Origin: Brevundimonas sp. UBA5713
GTDB lineage: Bacteria; Pseudomonadota; Alphaproteobacteria; Caulobacterales; Caulobacteraceae
NCBI RefSeq assembly: GCF_002419815.1
Contig: NZ_DIGV01000043.1
Coordinates: 1-64,000 of the forward strand
DNA length: 64,000 nt
Direction of reading: 5' to 3'
Position 1 is the stretch's first letter. Each line of letters opens with the position of its first letter. The notes beneath the pieces were generated by a model, which had not been told where the DNA came from, ran no database searches, and was given only the letters and a program-made list of their open reading frames with translations. The translations under genes and the position numbers were made by a program. Shown in pieces: positions 33,525 to 41,363 of this stretch.

Positions 33525-35807
33525 CTAAGGCCACATATGGCGCTTCAAGGCCCCGAACAGATCGACATAGTCGTCGGTCCACGGCTTGACCCCGCCCGCA
33601 TTCCATTCCGACCAGCGGCCATCGGCGCGGAAACCTTCGAGGGCAGCGTCATTGCGGGCGATGATCACGGCCTCGGTCGAGGCTTCGGCCATGTCCGGCG
33701 CATCGGGGTCTTCGGCATAGCGCTGGTGCAGATAGGGGGCATTCAAGGCCTCGGCTGCGGCCATGGCGGGGCGAACAATGTCGAGGTGGCGGTTGGACAG
33801 GTGCAGCACCAGCACGCCGTCGTCCGTTAGCAGCTCCAGATAGTTGGCAATCGCCTCCTGCGTCAGCAGGTGGGCGGGCACGGCGTCGGACGAAAAGGCA
33901 TCGATCAGAAGATAGTCATAGCTGCCCGCCTGTTCCTTTTCGAGCGTGAGGCGGGCATCGCCCAGCACCGTATTCACCGGACCGTCGGCACAGTCGCTGA
34001 TGAAGGTAAACCAGCGCGGATCGCGGGCCATACGATCCACGGCGGGGTCGATCTCAAAAAAGGTCAGGCTGTCGGCGGCGCGCTTATAGGCGGCCATGGC
34101 CCCGCTACCCAATCCGACCACGCCGATGTTCACGGCAGGCTTTTGCGCCTGCACCTGTAGGGCCGCCTGACCCAGAGGGGTGGAGTTGGCATAGTACATG
34201 GTGGGCTGACACATCACCTCGGGGTGGCGGGCCTGTGCGCCATGGATGGTGGTGCCATGCTGCATGACGTGGACGTCGCCGCCGAGGTCCAGATCGACCG
34301 TGCGGCCAATACGCATCACGCCAAAGAAGCTGCGGTCCACAAACACATAGTTATAGCTGCGGCTGACGTATTCGCCGCCAAAGGTGCACAGCGCCATGAT
34401 TGCGGTGAAAGCGATCACCTTGTCGCGGATCAGGAAGGCGCAAATCCCTGCGCCCAGCACCATGAACTGGGCCGTACGCATTATGCCGAAGCTGTCGGAG
34501 ACAAAGGTGCGGATACTGTCATTGTAACGCATGATCTCGAACAGCATCGGCAGGAAGCTGGCTATGGATACGCCCCCTACCAACAGCAGAATCTGCTTGC
34601 TGGTCCACGGTGCGCCATCGGGTCTGCGAACGAGGCAGGCCAGCACCAGAACGACCGGATATTCGATCACTGTCTTGAACACGACGGGTGCGATCAGGGC
34701 CGTAAATGCCCCACCCAGCACGCCGCCCAGCGACATAAGCAGATAGAACTCGGTCAGCCGGTCCGGCGCGGGGCGACGCACGGCCATCTGCTGGTGGCAC
34801 ATCAGGGTGGTCAGGAAGAAGACCAGCAGATGCACCACAAACAACAGGGCAATAGACGAGGTGGTGCTGCCCAAAAGTGTAGTCACCAGCACAATTGCCG
34901 CTCCGTGCAGGAGCAGGGTCACCGGCAGCGGTATCCATGGCCGCGTTTGGAAGGCGATCACAAAGGTCAGCAAATACAGCGCCAGCGGTACGACCCACAG
35001 GAAGGGGGCCGAAGCCACATCCGTCGACAGGTGCGCCGTCACTCCCAGCATCAGGCTGGAGGGAAGGGCCGCAAGGAACACCAGCAGCAGTTTGCGCCGG
35101 ACGGGAATGGGCGCGCTGCGCTCCAGCGAGGCGCTGGCGTGGCGTACTACATTGCGTCGCGACCAGATCAGCACGCCCAACAGGATCACCAGAGCGACAA
35201 AGATGCCGTACCCGACGGTCCAGGAAGCACGCTGGGCCGACAGGGACGCCAGCGGCTCGATCAACACCGGATAGGACAGCAGGGCGAGGAAGCTGCCGAG
35301 GTTCGAGGCGGCGTAAAGCACATAGGGGTTCTGGCCGCTGCGGGTACCCGCTTGCAGGCGGGCGAACCAGGCTTGAAGCAGGGGTGCTGTGGCCGACAGG
35401 ACGGCGAACGGCGCGCCGATGGAGACGATCAGCGTGCCCAGCAGCCACAGGATCGGCTGGTTGGTGTCAGGCTCTCCCAGCCCCAGTCGCACCTGCAGCG
35501 GTAGAAATAACGCTGCGACCACCAGCACCCCCAGATGCACAATGGCCTGCATTTTGAGCGTCGGGATGCGTTGCAGCAGGTGAGCATACAGATAGCCCGC
35601 CAGCAGGGCCGCCTGAAAGAAGACCAGAGAGGTATTCCACACCGCCGGTGATCCGCCCAAAAGCGGCAGGATCATCTTGGTCACCATCGGCTGGACCACA
35701 AAGACCAGCGAGGCAGAGGTGAAGATGGCGACGGCGAACAGCAGGGGTGCTAAAAGTCCGCCCGAAGGAAGCGTGGCAGGCGAGTGTGCAACAGTCTCGT
35801 CGGTCAA
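33525..35807 (-). CDS. Membrane spermidine-synthase-like fusion protein
   Basis: A 760-residue protein with about a dozen membrane segments (residues about 15-480) fused to a soluble Rossmann methyltransferase-like domain. The soluble part has the spermidine-synthase-type glycine loop VGLGSGAMAAYKR, TFFEIDPAVDRMA, the acidic VLGDARLTLE, and LLIDAFSSDAVPAHLLT. Fused 'MFS/spermidine synthase' proteins are known by sequence, but true polyamine activity is mostly untested. The start TTG 35807 is chosen because AGGGGG lies 6 nt before it; ATG 35831 (8 codons longer) has no such site. Confidence 0.85.
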   Translation of the reverse strand: MTDETVAHSPATLPSGGLLAPLLFAVAIFTSASLVFVVQPMVTKMILPLLGGSPAVWNTSLVFFQAALLAGYLYAHLLQRIPTLKMQAIVHLGVLVVAALFLPLQVRLGLGEPDTNQPILWLLGTLIVSIGAPFAVLSATAPLLQAWFARLQAGTRSGQNPYVLYAASNLGSFLALLSYPVLIEPLASLSAQRASWTVGYGIFVALVILLGVLIWSRRNVVRHASASLERSAPIPVRRKLLLVFLAALPSSLMLGVTAHLSTDVASAPFLWVVPLALYLLTFVIAFQTRPWIPLPVTLLLHGAAIVLVTTLLGSTTSSIALLFVVHLLVFFLTTLMCHQQMAVRRPAPDRLTEFYLLMSLGGVLGGAFTALIAPVVFKTVIEYPVVLVLACLVRRPDGAPWTSKQILLLVGGVSIASFLPMLFEIMRYNDSIRTFVSDSFGIMRTAQFMVLGAGICAFLIRDKVIAFTAIMALCTFGGEYVSRSYNYVFVDRSFFGVMRIGRTVDLDLGGDVHVMQHGTTIHGAQARHPEVMCQPTMYYANSTPLGQAALQVQAQKPAVNIGVVGLGSGAMAAYKRAADSLTFFEIDPAVDRMARDPRWFTFISDCADGPVNTVLGDARLTLEKEQAGSYDYLLIDAFSSDAVPAHLLTQEAIANYLELLTDDGVLVLHLSNRHLDIVRPAMAAAEALNAPYLHQRYAEDPDAPDMAEASTEAVIIARNDAALEGFRADGRWSEWNAGGVKPWTDDYVDLFGALKRHMWP

Positions 35808-35893
35808 AGGCGTCCCCCTAATGCTGGCCATTATGCGCCGCTGGAAATCAGCTTATTCCGATTTCCTTGGCCATGGCAAAGGAGTTGAGACCT

Positions 35894-36388
35894 GTGTTTT
35901 CTGAAGATGTTGTTGGCCTTGCCAAGGAAGTCCTGACTTTGGCTGGAGACGCAGGTGTGATGGTGGCTACGGCCGAGAGCTGCACTGGCGGACTGGTGGC
36001 AGCGGCCCTGACGGAAATCGCCGGATCGTCCAGCGTGGTTGACCGTGGCTTTGTCACCTATTCCAATCAGGCCAAGATGCAGATGCTGGGCGTGCAGGAG
36101 CAGACTCTGGCAGACCATGGCGCGGTGTCGGAAGCTACCGCGCGCGAGATGGCGGCGGGCGCGGTGGCCCACTCGGCAGCCTCGGCGGCAGTGGCGATCA
36201 CGGGCATAGCGGGTCCGGGCGGGGGATCGGATAATAAGCCGGTCGGTCTGGTACATTTTGGCGCGGCTAGGGTGGACGGTACGATACTTCACATCGAGCG
36301 CCGCTTTGGCGATCAGGGCCGCGAGAAGGTCCGCGAGGCGGCGCTGAAACAGGCGCTGGAGTTGCTGGCCGAGGCCCTGAAGGCGTGA
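35894..36388 (+). CDS. CinA-family nicotinamide-nucleotide amidase (C-terminal domain only)
   Basis: A 164-residue CinA_C protein similar to PncC, which deamidates NMN to NaMN and recycles it to NAD. Visible are VATAESCTGGLVAAALTEIAG (nucleotide/Ser-Cys loop), GVSEATAREMA-like GAVSEATAREMAAGA, and AITGIAGPGGGSDNKPVG. The N-terminal COG1058 domain of full CinA is absent. GTG 35894 is chosen because AAAGGAG lies 9 nt before it; TTG 35867 and ATG 35873 are further upstream in frame. Its stop overlaps the tusA-like start by 4 bp. Confidence 0.9.
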   Translation: MFSEDVVGLAKEVLTLAGDAGVMVATAESCTGGLVAAALTEIAGSSSVVDRGFVTYSNQAKMQMLGVQEQTLADHGAVSEATAREMAAGAVAHSAASAAVAITGIAGPGGGSDNKPVGLVHFGAARVDGTILHIERRFGDQGREKVREAALKQALELLAEALKA

Positions 36389-36633
36389 CCGAGGTCATTA
36401 CCGTTGATGCTCGGGGCCACAAATGCCCCGTTCCGTCGCTGCGTCTGCGCAAGGCCATGGAGGGCAGCGAGGGCGGTCAGGTGTTTGTCCTGCTGGCCAC
36501 TGACCCGATGGCACGCATCGATGTGCCGTTCCTGATGCAGGAAACGGGCGGTCAGGTGGTGTCGATAGAAGACGAGCCCGATGGCGGTCTGAAACTGACC
36601 GTTAGCAGTGGCGGAGTGGCTCAGGACCGCTGA
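36385..36633 (+). CDS. TusA/SirA-family sulfur carrier
   Basis: An 82-residue TusA-fold protein. The persulfide-carrying Cys and family motif are visible as DARGHKCPVPSLRLRKA (CPxP), followed by ATDPMARIDVPFLMQETG. Family members relay sulfur for tRNA thiolation or molybdopterin and other pathways; which one applies here is unknown. The start is GTG 36385, inside the cinA stop (GTGA). It overlaps the convergent yihY by 13 bp. Confidence 0.9.
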   Translation: MTEVITVDARGHKCPVPSLRLRKAMEGSEGGQVFVLLATDPMARIDVPFLMQETGGQVVSIEDEPDGGLKLTVSSGGVAQDR

Positions 36634-37619
36634 CGGCGGCGATCTGCCAGATTGACCACACGTTTAGCGCTGTCGGCATCGACCGACGTATTGTTGGCCG
36701 TCAGGGGCGGGGTGCGCATCTTCCACGCCAGCTCCAGTTCCGTCGCCATAGCCCCGCCATAGAAGACGGCGTTGACGTTCCACGACAGCCAGATCAGCAG
36801 TACCACCACGGCACCGACCGATCCATAGGTCGCGCCCAGATGCACGATCTGCTCCACATAGATGGCGCACATCCACGAAAACAGCGCCGACATGCCGGTG
36901 GCGAACAAGCCGCCCAGTGCCGCAGCCTTCCATGCCACGCGGGTGCTGTGGCTCATGGCATAGCGGTAGAGCATGGTCAGGCCCAGCCACAGGCCCACAT
37001 GGGTCCATACGCCATCAAAGGGCATCATGGCCTGCGCCAGCGGTTCCTCGGCATAGGCATGCTCTATCAGGCGCCATGTGACCAGTGCGCCAGACACGAT
37101 GGTGAACAGGGCAAAGGCCGCCAGCGCGACCAGAAACGCCAGCATGTTGAATTTGAAGAAGCCGTGAGGCTCCTGCTCGTCATGGATCAGGTTCAGACCC
37201 GCCAACAGCGCCTTGAACCCACGGTGTGCGGCATAGCCACCGATGACCAGGGCGATGGCGCTCTGGGTCGAGACGGCTCTGACAGAGCTGTTGGACAGTC
37301 GCTCGATCTCGCCGATGAAGATGGCGCGGGCGGCGGCGGGAATCGCTTCGGCCATGGCGGCGACCTGATCGCTGACATTACCGATAGACAGGACCGCCTG
37401 ATAGAAGCCGATCAGAATGGCGATGGCCGGAAAAATGGCCAGCAGGGCAAAGAAGGTCACGCCGCCCGTATAGAGCATGACATCGCGTCCCCAAGAACGC
37501 GTGAAAGCCCGGACCAGAAGGCCGCCCCAGAAACGCGGCGACAGCGAGCGACGGTCCAGAAGCAGGGCGGGTTCTGCTTGTGCCGGACGCGGCGATGTAT
37601 CGGTGTCGTGAAGTTTCAT
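36621..37619 (-). CDS. YihY/BrkB-family inner-membrane protein
   Basis: A 332-residue protein with six predicted membrane helices, of the YihY/virulence factor BrkB family (formerly 'ribonuclease BN'). Typical segments are YTGGVTFFALLAIFPAIAILIGFY, GGYAAHRGFKALLAGLNLIHDEQEP, and YGSVGAVVVLLIWLSWNVNAVFYGG (here shown in part). No nuclease residues are present; function is unknown, proposed as a transporter or envelope factor. The C-terminal tail is basic. It is divergent from popA, 147 bp apart. Confidence 0.92.
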   Translation of the reverse strand: MKLHDTDTSPRPAQAEPALLLDRRSLSPRFWGGLLVRAFTRSWGRDVMLYTGGVTFFALLAIFPAIAILIGFYQAVLSIGNVSDQVAAMAEAIPAAARAIFIGEIERLSNSSVRAVSTQSAIALVIGGYAAHRGFKALLAGLNLIHDEQEPHGFFKFNMLAFLVALAAFALFTIVSGALVTWRLIEHAYAEEPLAQAMMPFDGVWTHVGLWLGLTMLYRYAMSHSTRVAWKAAALGGLFATGMSALFSWMCAIYVEQIVHLGATYGSVGAVVVLLIWLSWNVNAVFYGGAMATELELAWKMRTPPLTANNTSVDADSAKRVVNLADRRRQRS

Positions 37620-37766
37620 GCGGACGCCATAAAGAAAAAAGCGCCCCAGAGGAACCCAAGGTCTCCCCTTGGTTGCATCGACTTTACGATGCGTGACGTA
37701 AATCCGTTGATTGCCTCTGGCATATAGCCAAGCTTAAAAGAGTAGCAGCGTCAGGGGGATGAGTTT

Positions 37767-39098
37767 TTGGATACCATACACCCGTCGGACTTCGCATCGC
37801 GTGTGCTGGTCGTCGCATCGGAAGATGGCCGGCTAAATGATCTGGCCGCCCGATTGGACGTCGAGGGCTGGCCCACCGTGGTGGTGCCCGACATGTCGGC
37901 AGCTATCGAGACGGTACAGCGCGGTGCGATCGACGCGGCCCTCATCCATCTGGATACCGAGGCTTTGCAGCGGTTGGATGAACTGCGTGCGGCGGCCCCG
38001 TGGCGGTATCTTTCGATACTGGCGCTGGGCGGTGACGGGGCACCCCCGCCCGATGTGGTGGACCTGCGTTTGTCGGGTCATGCTCATCCGTCCCAGATTG
38101 CCCAGCGGTTGGAACAACTGGTTCGCGCCGCCATTGCCGAAGAAGAGTTCCGGCTGAGGGCCGAAACCCTGTCCAGTTATGGCATCGCGCTCGAACTGCC
38201 ACAGGATCAGGATTCACCGGTTACGGTGCTGGCTGTGGGAGCGGCGGATCACCGTTTCCTCGGCCTCAGCAATAGCCTGTCACAAGCGGGTGCCCAGGTG
38301 GTGGCGGCACCCACGCCCTACACAGCGTTTGATTATCTGCACGAACGCCCGTTCGATGCGACCATTCTATGGGGCGGTGAAAACCGTTCGGTCGCTATGT
38401 CGATCGCTTCGGGCATGAAGCGAAATACGCGGCTCTATCACATCCCCATCATGCTCTATCTTCAGCGTGGGGATGAGGTGAACCTGACCGACCTCTATAA
38501 TCGCGGCTTTGCTGATGTGGCCAATGCCACTGTCAGCGAGGCCGAGACGGCAGAGCGGATCATGGCTCTGGCACAAAATCACCGCCGCCGCGCCGCCATC
38601 CGCAAGGCGCTGGACAGTGTGCGGGTGTCGAACCTGACCGATCCGGTGACGGGCCTGTTCAACAGCGAGCCGTTCGCCCACCACCTGCGCCGCGTCTACA
38701 GCGCCTCGCGCTCGCGTCAGCGCAAGCTGTCGCTGTGCGTGTTGAAGGTGGTGAGGACCGAGGCGCTGGGCATCATCAATCAGGGCGGCTATCTGGACCG
38801 TGCCCTGCCTCAGGTCGGGGCGATGATTTCGCGACTGGTGCGGGTGGAGGACACGGCCGCGCGCCTGTCGCCCGACACCTTTGCCCTGATGATGCCCGCC
38901 ACGGGGGCCGATGCCGCCCATGTGGCGGCAGAGCGGATTGCGGCAGTGATCGCCTGTACCGCTTTCGAGGCCGGCGAGGGCCGCTCGCCCTTTGTCCTTG
39001 AGTTCGATATCGGCGTGGCCGAGATGAAGGAAGGCGAAGGCCCGATCCAGCTGCTGGAACGGGCCGTCGCCGATGCGCGCACCAAGGCGGCAGCCTAG
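37767..39098 (+). CDS. popA: PopA-like c-di-GMP effector: REC-REC-degenerate GGDEF
   Basis: A 443-residue protein with two receiver-like domains (about 10-125 and 150-270) and a C-terminal GGDEF-fold domain (about 290-440). The signature loop is LSPDTF (367-372) instead of GGDEF, so cyclase activity is not expected, but the RxxD inhibitory site is intact (Arg359, Asp362, then Arg366). This is the PopA pattern: in Caulobacter PopA binds c-di-GMP and helps deliver CtrA to ClpXP at the pole. The second receiver lacks the phospho-acceptor. Start: TTG 37767 with AGGGGG upstream. It shares a CTAG stop with ispDF. Confidence 0.8.
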   Translation: MDTIHPSDFASRVLVVASEDGRLNDLAARLDVEGWPTVVVPDMSAAIETVQRGAIDAALIHLDTEALQRLDELRAAAPWRYLSILALGGDGAPPPDVVDLRLSGHAHPSQIAQRLEQLVRAAIAEEEFRLRAETLSSYGIALELPQDQDSPVTVLAVGAADHRFLGLSNSLSQAGAQVVAAPTPYTAFDYLHERPFDATILWGGENRSVAMSIASGMKRNTRLYHIPIMLYLQRGDEVNLTDLYNRGFADVANATVSEAETAERIMALAQNHRRRAAIRKALDSVRVSNLTDPVTGLFNSEPFAHHLRRVYSASRSRQRKLSLCVLKVVRTEALGIINQGGYLDRALPQVGAMISRLVRVEDTAARLSPDTFALMMPATGADAAHVAAERIAAVIACTAFEAGEGRSPFVLEFDIGVAEMKEGEGPIQLLERAVADARTKAAA

Positions 39099-40246
39099 GC
39101 CGGCATTTCGATCGAGCAGACAGCCTGTGCCGCCAAGCCTTCGTTGCGGCCGGTGAAGCCCAGGCCTTCGGTAGTGGTGGCCTTTACGCTGACAGCACCC
39201 AGATCGAGGCCGAGGATGTCGGCAATGCGCTGGCGCATGGCGGCACGGTGCGGTTTGATCTTGGGGCGCTCGGCAATCAGCGTCACGTCCACATTGATGA
39301 TGACGCCGCCCTTGGCCTTGGCCAGTTCATAGGCGTGGGCGAGGAAGGCGTCCGAGGATGCGCCTTTCCAGCGGTCGTCGGTCGGCGGGAAGTGGTCGCC
39401 GATATCGCCCTCGGCAATCGCGCCCAGAATGGCATCGGTCAGGGCATGCAGGCCCGCATCGGCATCCGAATGGCCCAGCAGGGTGTGGGTGTGCGGTACC
39501 TGAACGCCGCACAGCCATGTACCCGTGCCATCACCCTCGACCCAGCGGTGGACGTCATAGCCCATGCCCACGCGGGTGACTTTACGGGCATTGTCGGGGA
39601 GCAGGCGTTCAGCCATGGCGAAGTCCTCGGGGTAGGTCAGTTTGAACAGATCGGCCTCTCCGGCCACCAGACGCACGCGGCCACCGTGCGCAGCGACCAC
39701 TGACGCCTCGTCGGTGGGGGCATCTTGGCCGGTCCATGCGGCGTAGGCGGCGCGGATGGTGGAGGGGCGGAAGGCTTGGGGGGTCTGGGCGCGGTAGAGG
39801 TTTTCGCGGTCGACGACCTCTCCCATCAGTTTGTCGGCATCGCCGCGTCGTAAGCTGTCAGCGACGGGCAGGGCAGGCAAAGCGCCTTCCGCGTCGGCCA
39901 GCGCGTCCAGAAGCGCGTGGATGGTGTGCGCCTTAAGGAAGGGGCGGGCGGCATCGTGGATCAGCACGGGGCGGTCATCGTCGAGCGCCGACAGGCCCGC
40001 CTGTACGGAATCAGCGCGTGTCGCTCCGCCCGTGACAGATATCCAGCCGTCGAGGCCGTCCAGCGCCTCGCGAGCGCGGGGCTCGGCCCCGTCAGCCAGA
40101 ACCAGAACCAGCGGATTGGCCCCTGCCGCCAACAGGCTTTCCGCCGACCAGCGGAGGAGCGGCTTGCCGCCGACGGTGCGCCATTGCTTGTCCCCGCCCG
40201 CGCGAGAACCCGATCCGGCAGCGACGATGATCGCAGAGAAGGTCAT
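39095..40246 (-). CDS. ispDF: Bifunctional IspD/IspF enzyme
   Basis: A 383-residue fusion typical of alphaproteobacteria. The N-terminal IspD domain (about 1-225) makes CDP-methylerythritol (FSAIIVAAGSGSRAGGDKQW, LIHDAARPF). The C-terminal IspF domain (about 226-383) makes the cyclodiphosphate (GMGYDVHRWVEG, LLGHSDADAGLHALTDAI, GDIGDHFPPTD). Both act in the MEP isoprenoid pathway. ATG 40246 is chosen over 40273 because GAAGG lies just upstream and MTFSAIIV matches the family. It shares a CTAG stop with the convergent popA. Confidence 0.97.
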   Translation of the reverse strand: MTFSAIIVAAGSGSRAGGDKQWRTVGGKPLLRWSAESLLAAGANPLVLVLADGAEPRAREALDGLDGWISVTGGATRADSVQAGLSALDDDRPVLIHDAARPFLKAHTIHALLDALADAEGALPALPVADSLRRGDADKLMGEVVDRENLYRAQTPQAFRPSTIRAAYAAWTGQDAPTDEASVVAAHGGRVRLVAGEADLFKLTYPEDFAMAERLLPDNARKVTRVGMGYDVHRWVEGDGTGTWLCGVQVPHTHTLLGHSDADAGLHALTDAILGAIAEGDIGDHFPPTDDRWKGASSDAFLAHAYELAKAKGGVIINVDVTLIAERPKIKPHRAAMRQRIADILGLDLGAVSVKATTTEGLGFTGRNEGLAAQAVCSIEMPA

Positions 40247-40311
40247 GGATTGCCTTCTAAGCGCCCGTTTCATGGTTGACGAGGGGGCATTGTTTCGGCG
40301 CTAAGAGCGGC

Positions 40312-41301
40312 ATGAGTTCAGGATTGCAAATCGGGGACGTCCACATCCCCGGACAGGTGCTGATGGCACCCATGACGGGGATCACGGATCTGCCGTTCCG
40401 CGTGTTGGCTTCCAGGCTGGGCGCGCGCTACGTCGCGACCGAAATGGTGGCCGCGGCAGAGCTGGCCCGTGCGCGGCCCGATGTGGTGCGCCGTGCGGCG
40501 GTTGGCGGTGGTTTGCCGCTGACGGTGATCCAGCTGGTGGGCGGTGATCCGGAAAAGATGGCGCACGGCGCCAAAATGGCCGAGGCTGCGGGGGCCGACA
40601 TCATCGACCTGAATTTTGGCTGTCCGGCCAAGGAAGTGACAGGCGCAGCCTGTGGCTCTGCCCTGATGCGTACGCCCGATCTGGCCTGCCGTCTGATGGA
40701 GGCGGCAGTGAAAGCCGTCAGCCGTCCGGTGACCGTCAAGATGCGCTTGGGGTGGGACGAGAACAGCCTGAACGCTGCCGATCTGGCCAAGAAGGCCGAA
40801 GAGATCGGCGTGAAGGCCGTGACCGTCCATGGCCGCACCCGCAAGCAGTTCTATACCGGCGTCGCCGACTGGGACGCCGTAGCCGAGGTGAAGCAGGCGG
40901 TCTCCATTCCTGTGGTGGTCAATGGTGACATTATCACTGCCGAGCAGGCCCGTGAGGCTCTGGACAAATCCGGTGCCGATGCTCTGATGCTGGGACGCGG
41001 TGTCTATGGACGTCCATGGCTGGCGGCGCATCTGGAACGCGCACTGGCCGATGGCACCCAGCTGGCCGAGCCCGACCGCGAGGAACGATTCGCCATTGTG
41101 GTGGAGCACATGCGGGCCTCGGCAGAGTTCTACAAACTGCCGCTGGGCCTGAAAATGTTCCGCAAACATCTGGGCTGGTACATCGAACAGGCCCCGTGGC
41201 CCGAAGACCCTCTGGAACGCCGCCAAGCCAAGGCCAGACTGTGCCGCTTGGAGACACCGGAAGAGGTCGAAACGGCCCTAAAAGCGTTGTGGTTGGGATA
41301 A
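40312..41301 (+). CDS. dusB: tRNA-dihydrouridine synthase
   Basis: A 329-residue flavin enzyme that reduces uridine to dihydrouridine in tRNA (older name nifR3). Motifs are APMTGITDLPFRVLASR, DLNFGCPAKEVTGAACGSAL (catalytic Cys), VTVHGRTRKQFYTG and VNGDIITAEQA. In many alphaproteobacteria dusB heads the ntrBC-ntrYX cluster. Here ntrY follows directly after 62 bp. Confidence 0.96.
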   Translation: MSSGLQIGDVHIPGQVLMAPMTGITDLPFRVLASRLGARYVATEMVAAAELARARPDVVRRAAVGGGLPLTVIQLVGGDPEKMAHGAKMAEAAGADIIDLNFGCPAKEVTGAACGSALMRTPDLACRLMEAAVKAVSRPVTVKMRLGWDENSLNAADLAKKAEEIGVKAVTVHGRTRKQFYTGVADWDAVAEVKQAVSIPVVVNGDIITAEQAREALDKSGADALMLGRGVYGRPWLAAHLERALADGTQLAEPDREERFAIVVEHMRASAEFYKLPLGLKMFRKHLGWYIEQAPWPEDPLERRQAKARLCRLETPEEVETALKALWLG

Positions 41302-41363
41302 GTGCCGCAATCCCGCAACTATGGTGTTGAAATCCGGCCACAGTTGGTCAAAGCTGAACGCTG

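Noticed and set aside
34224..35504. 426-codon His/Gln-rich open frame opposite the spermidine-synthase-like gene
   Set aside because: Composition is that of a reversed membrane-protein frame; no domain is visible.
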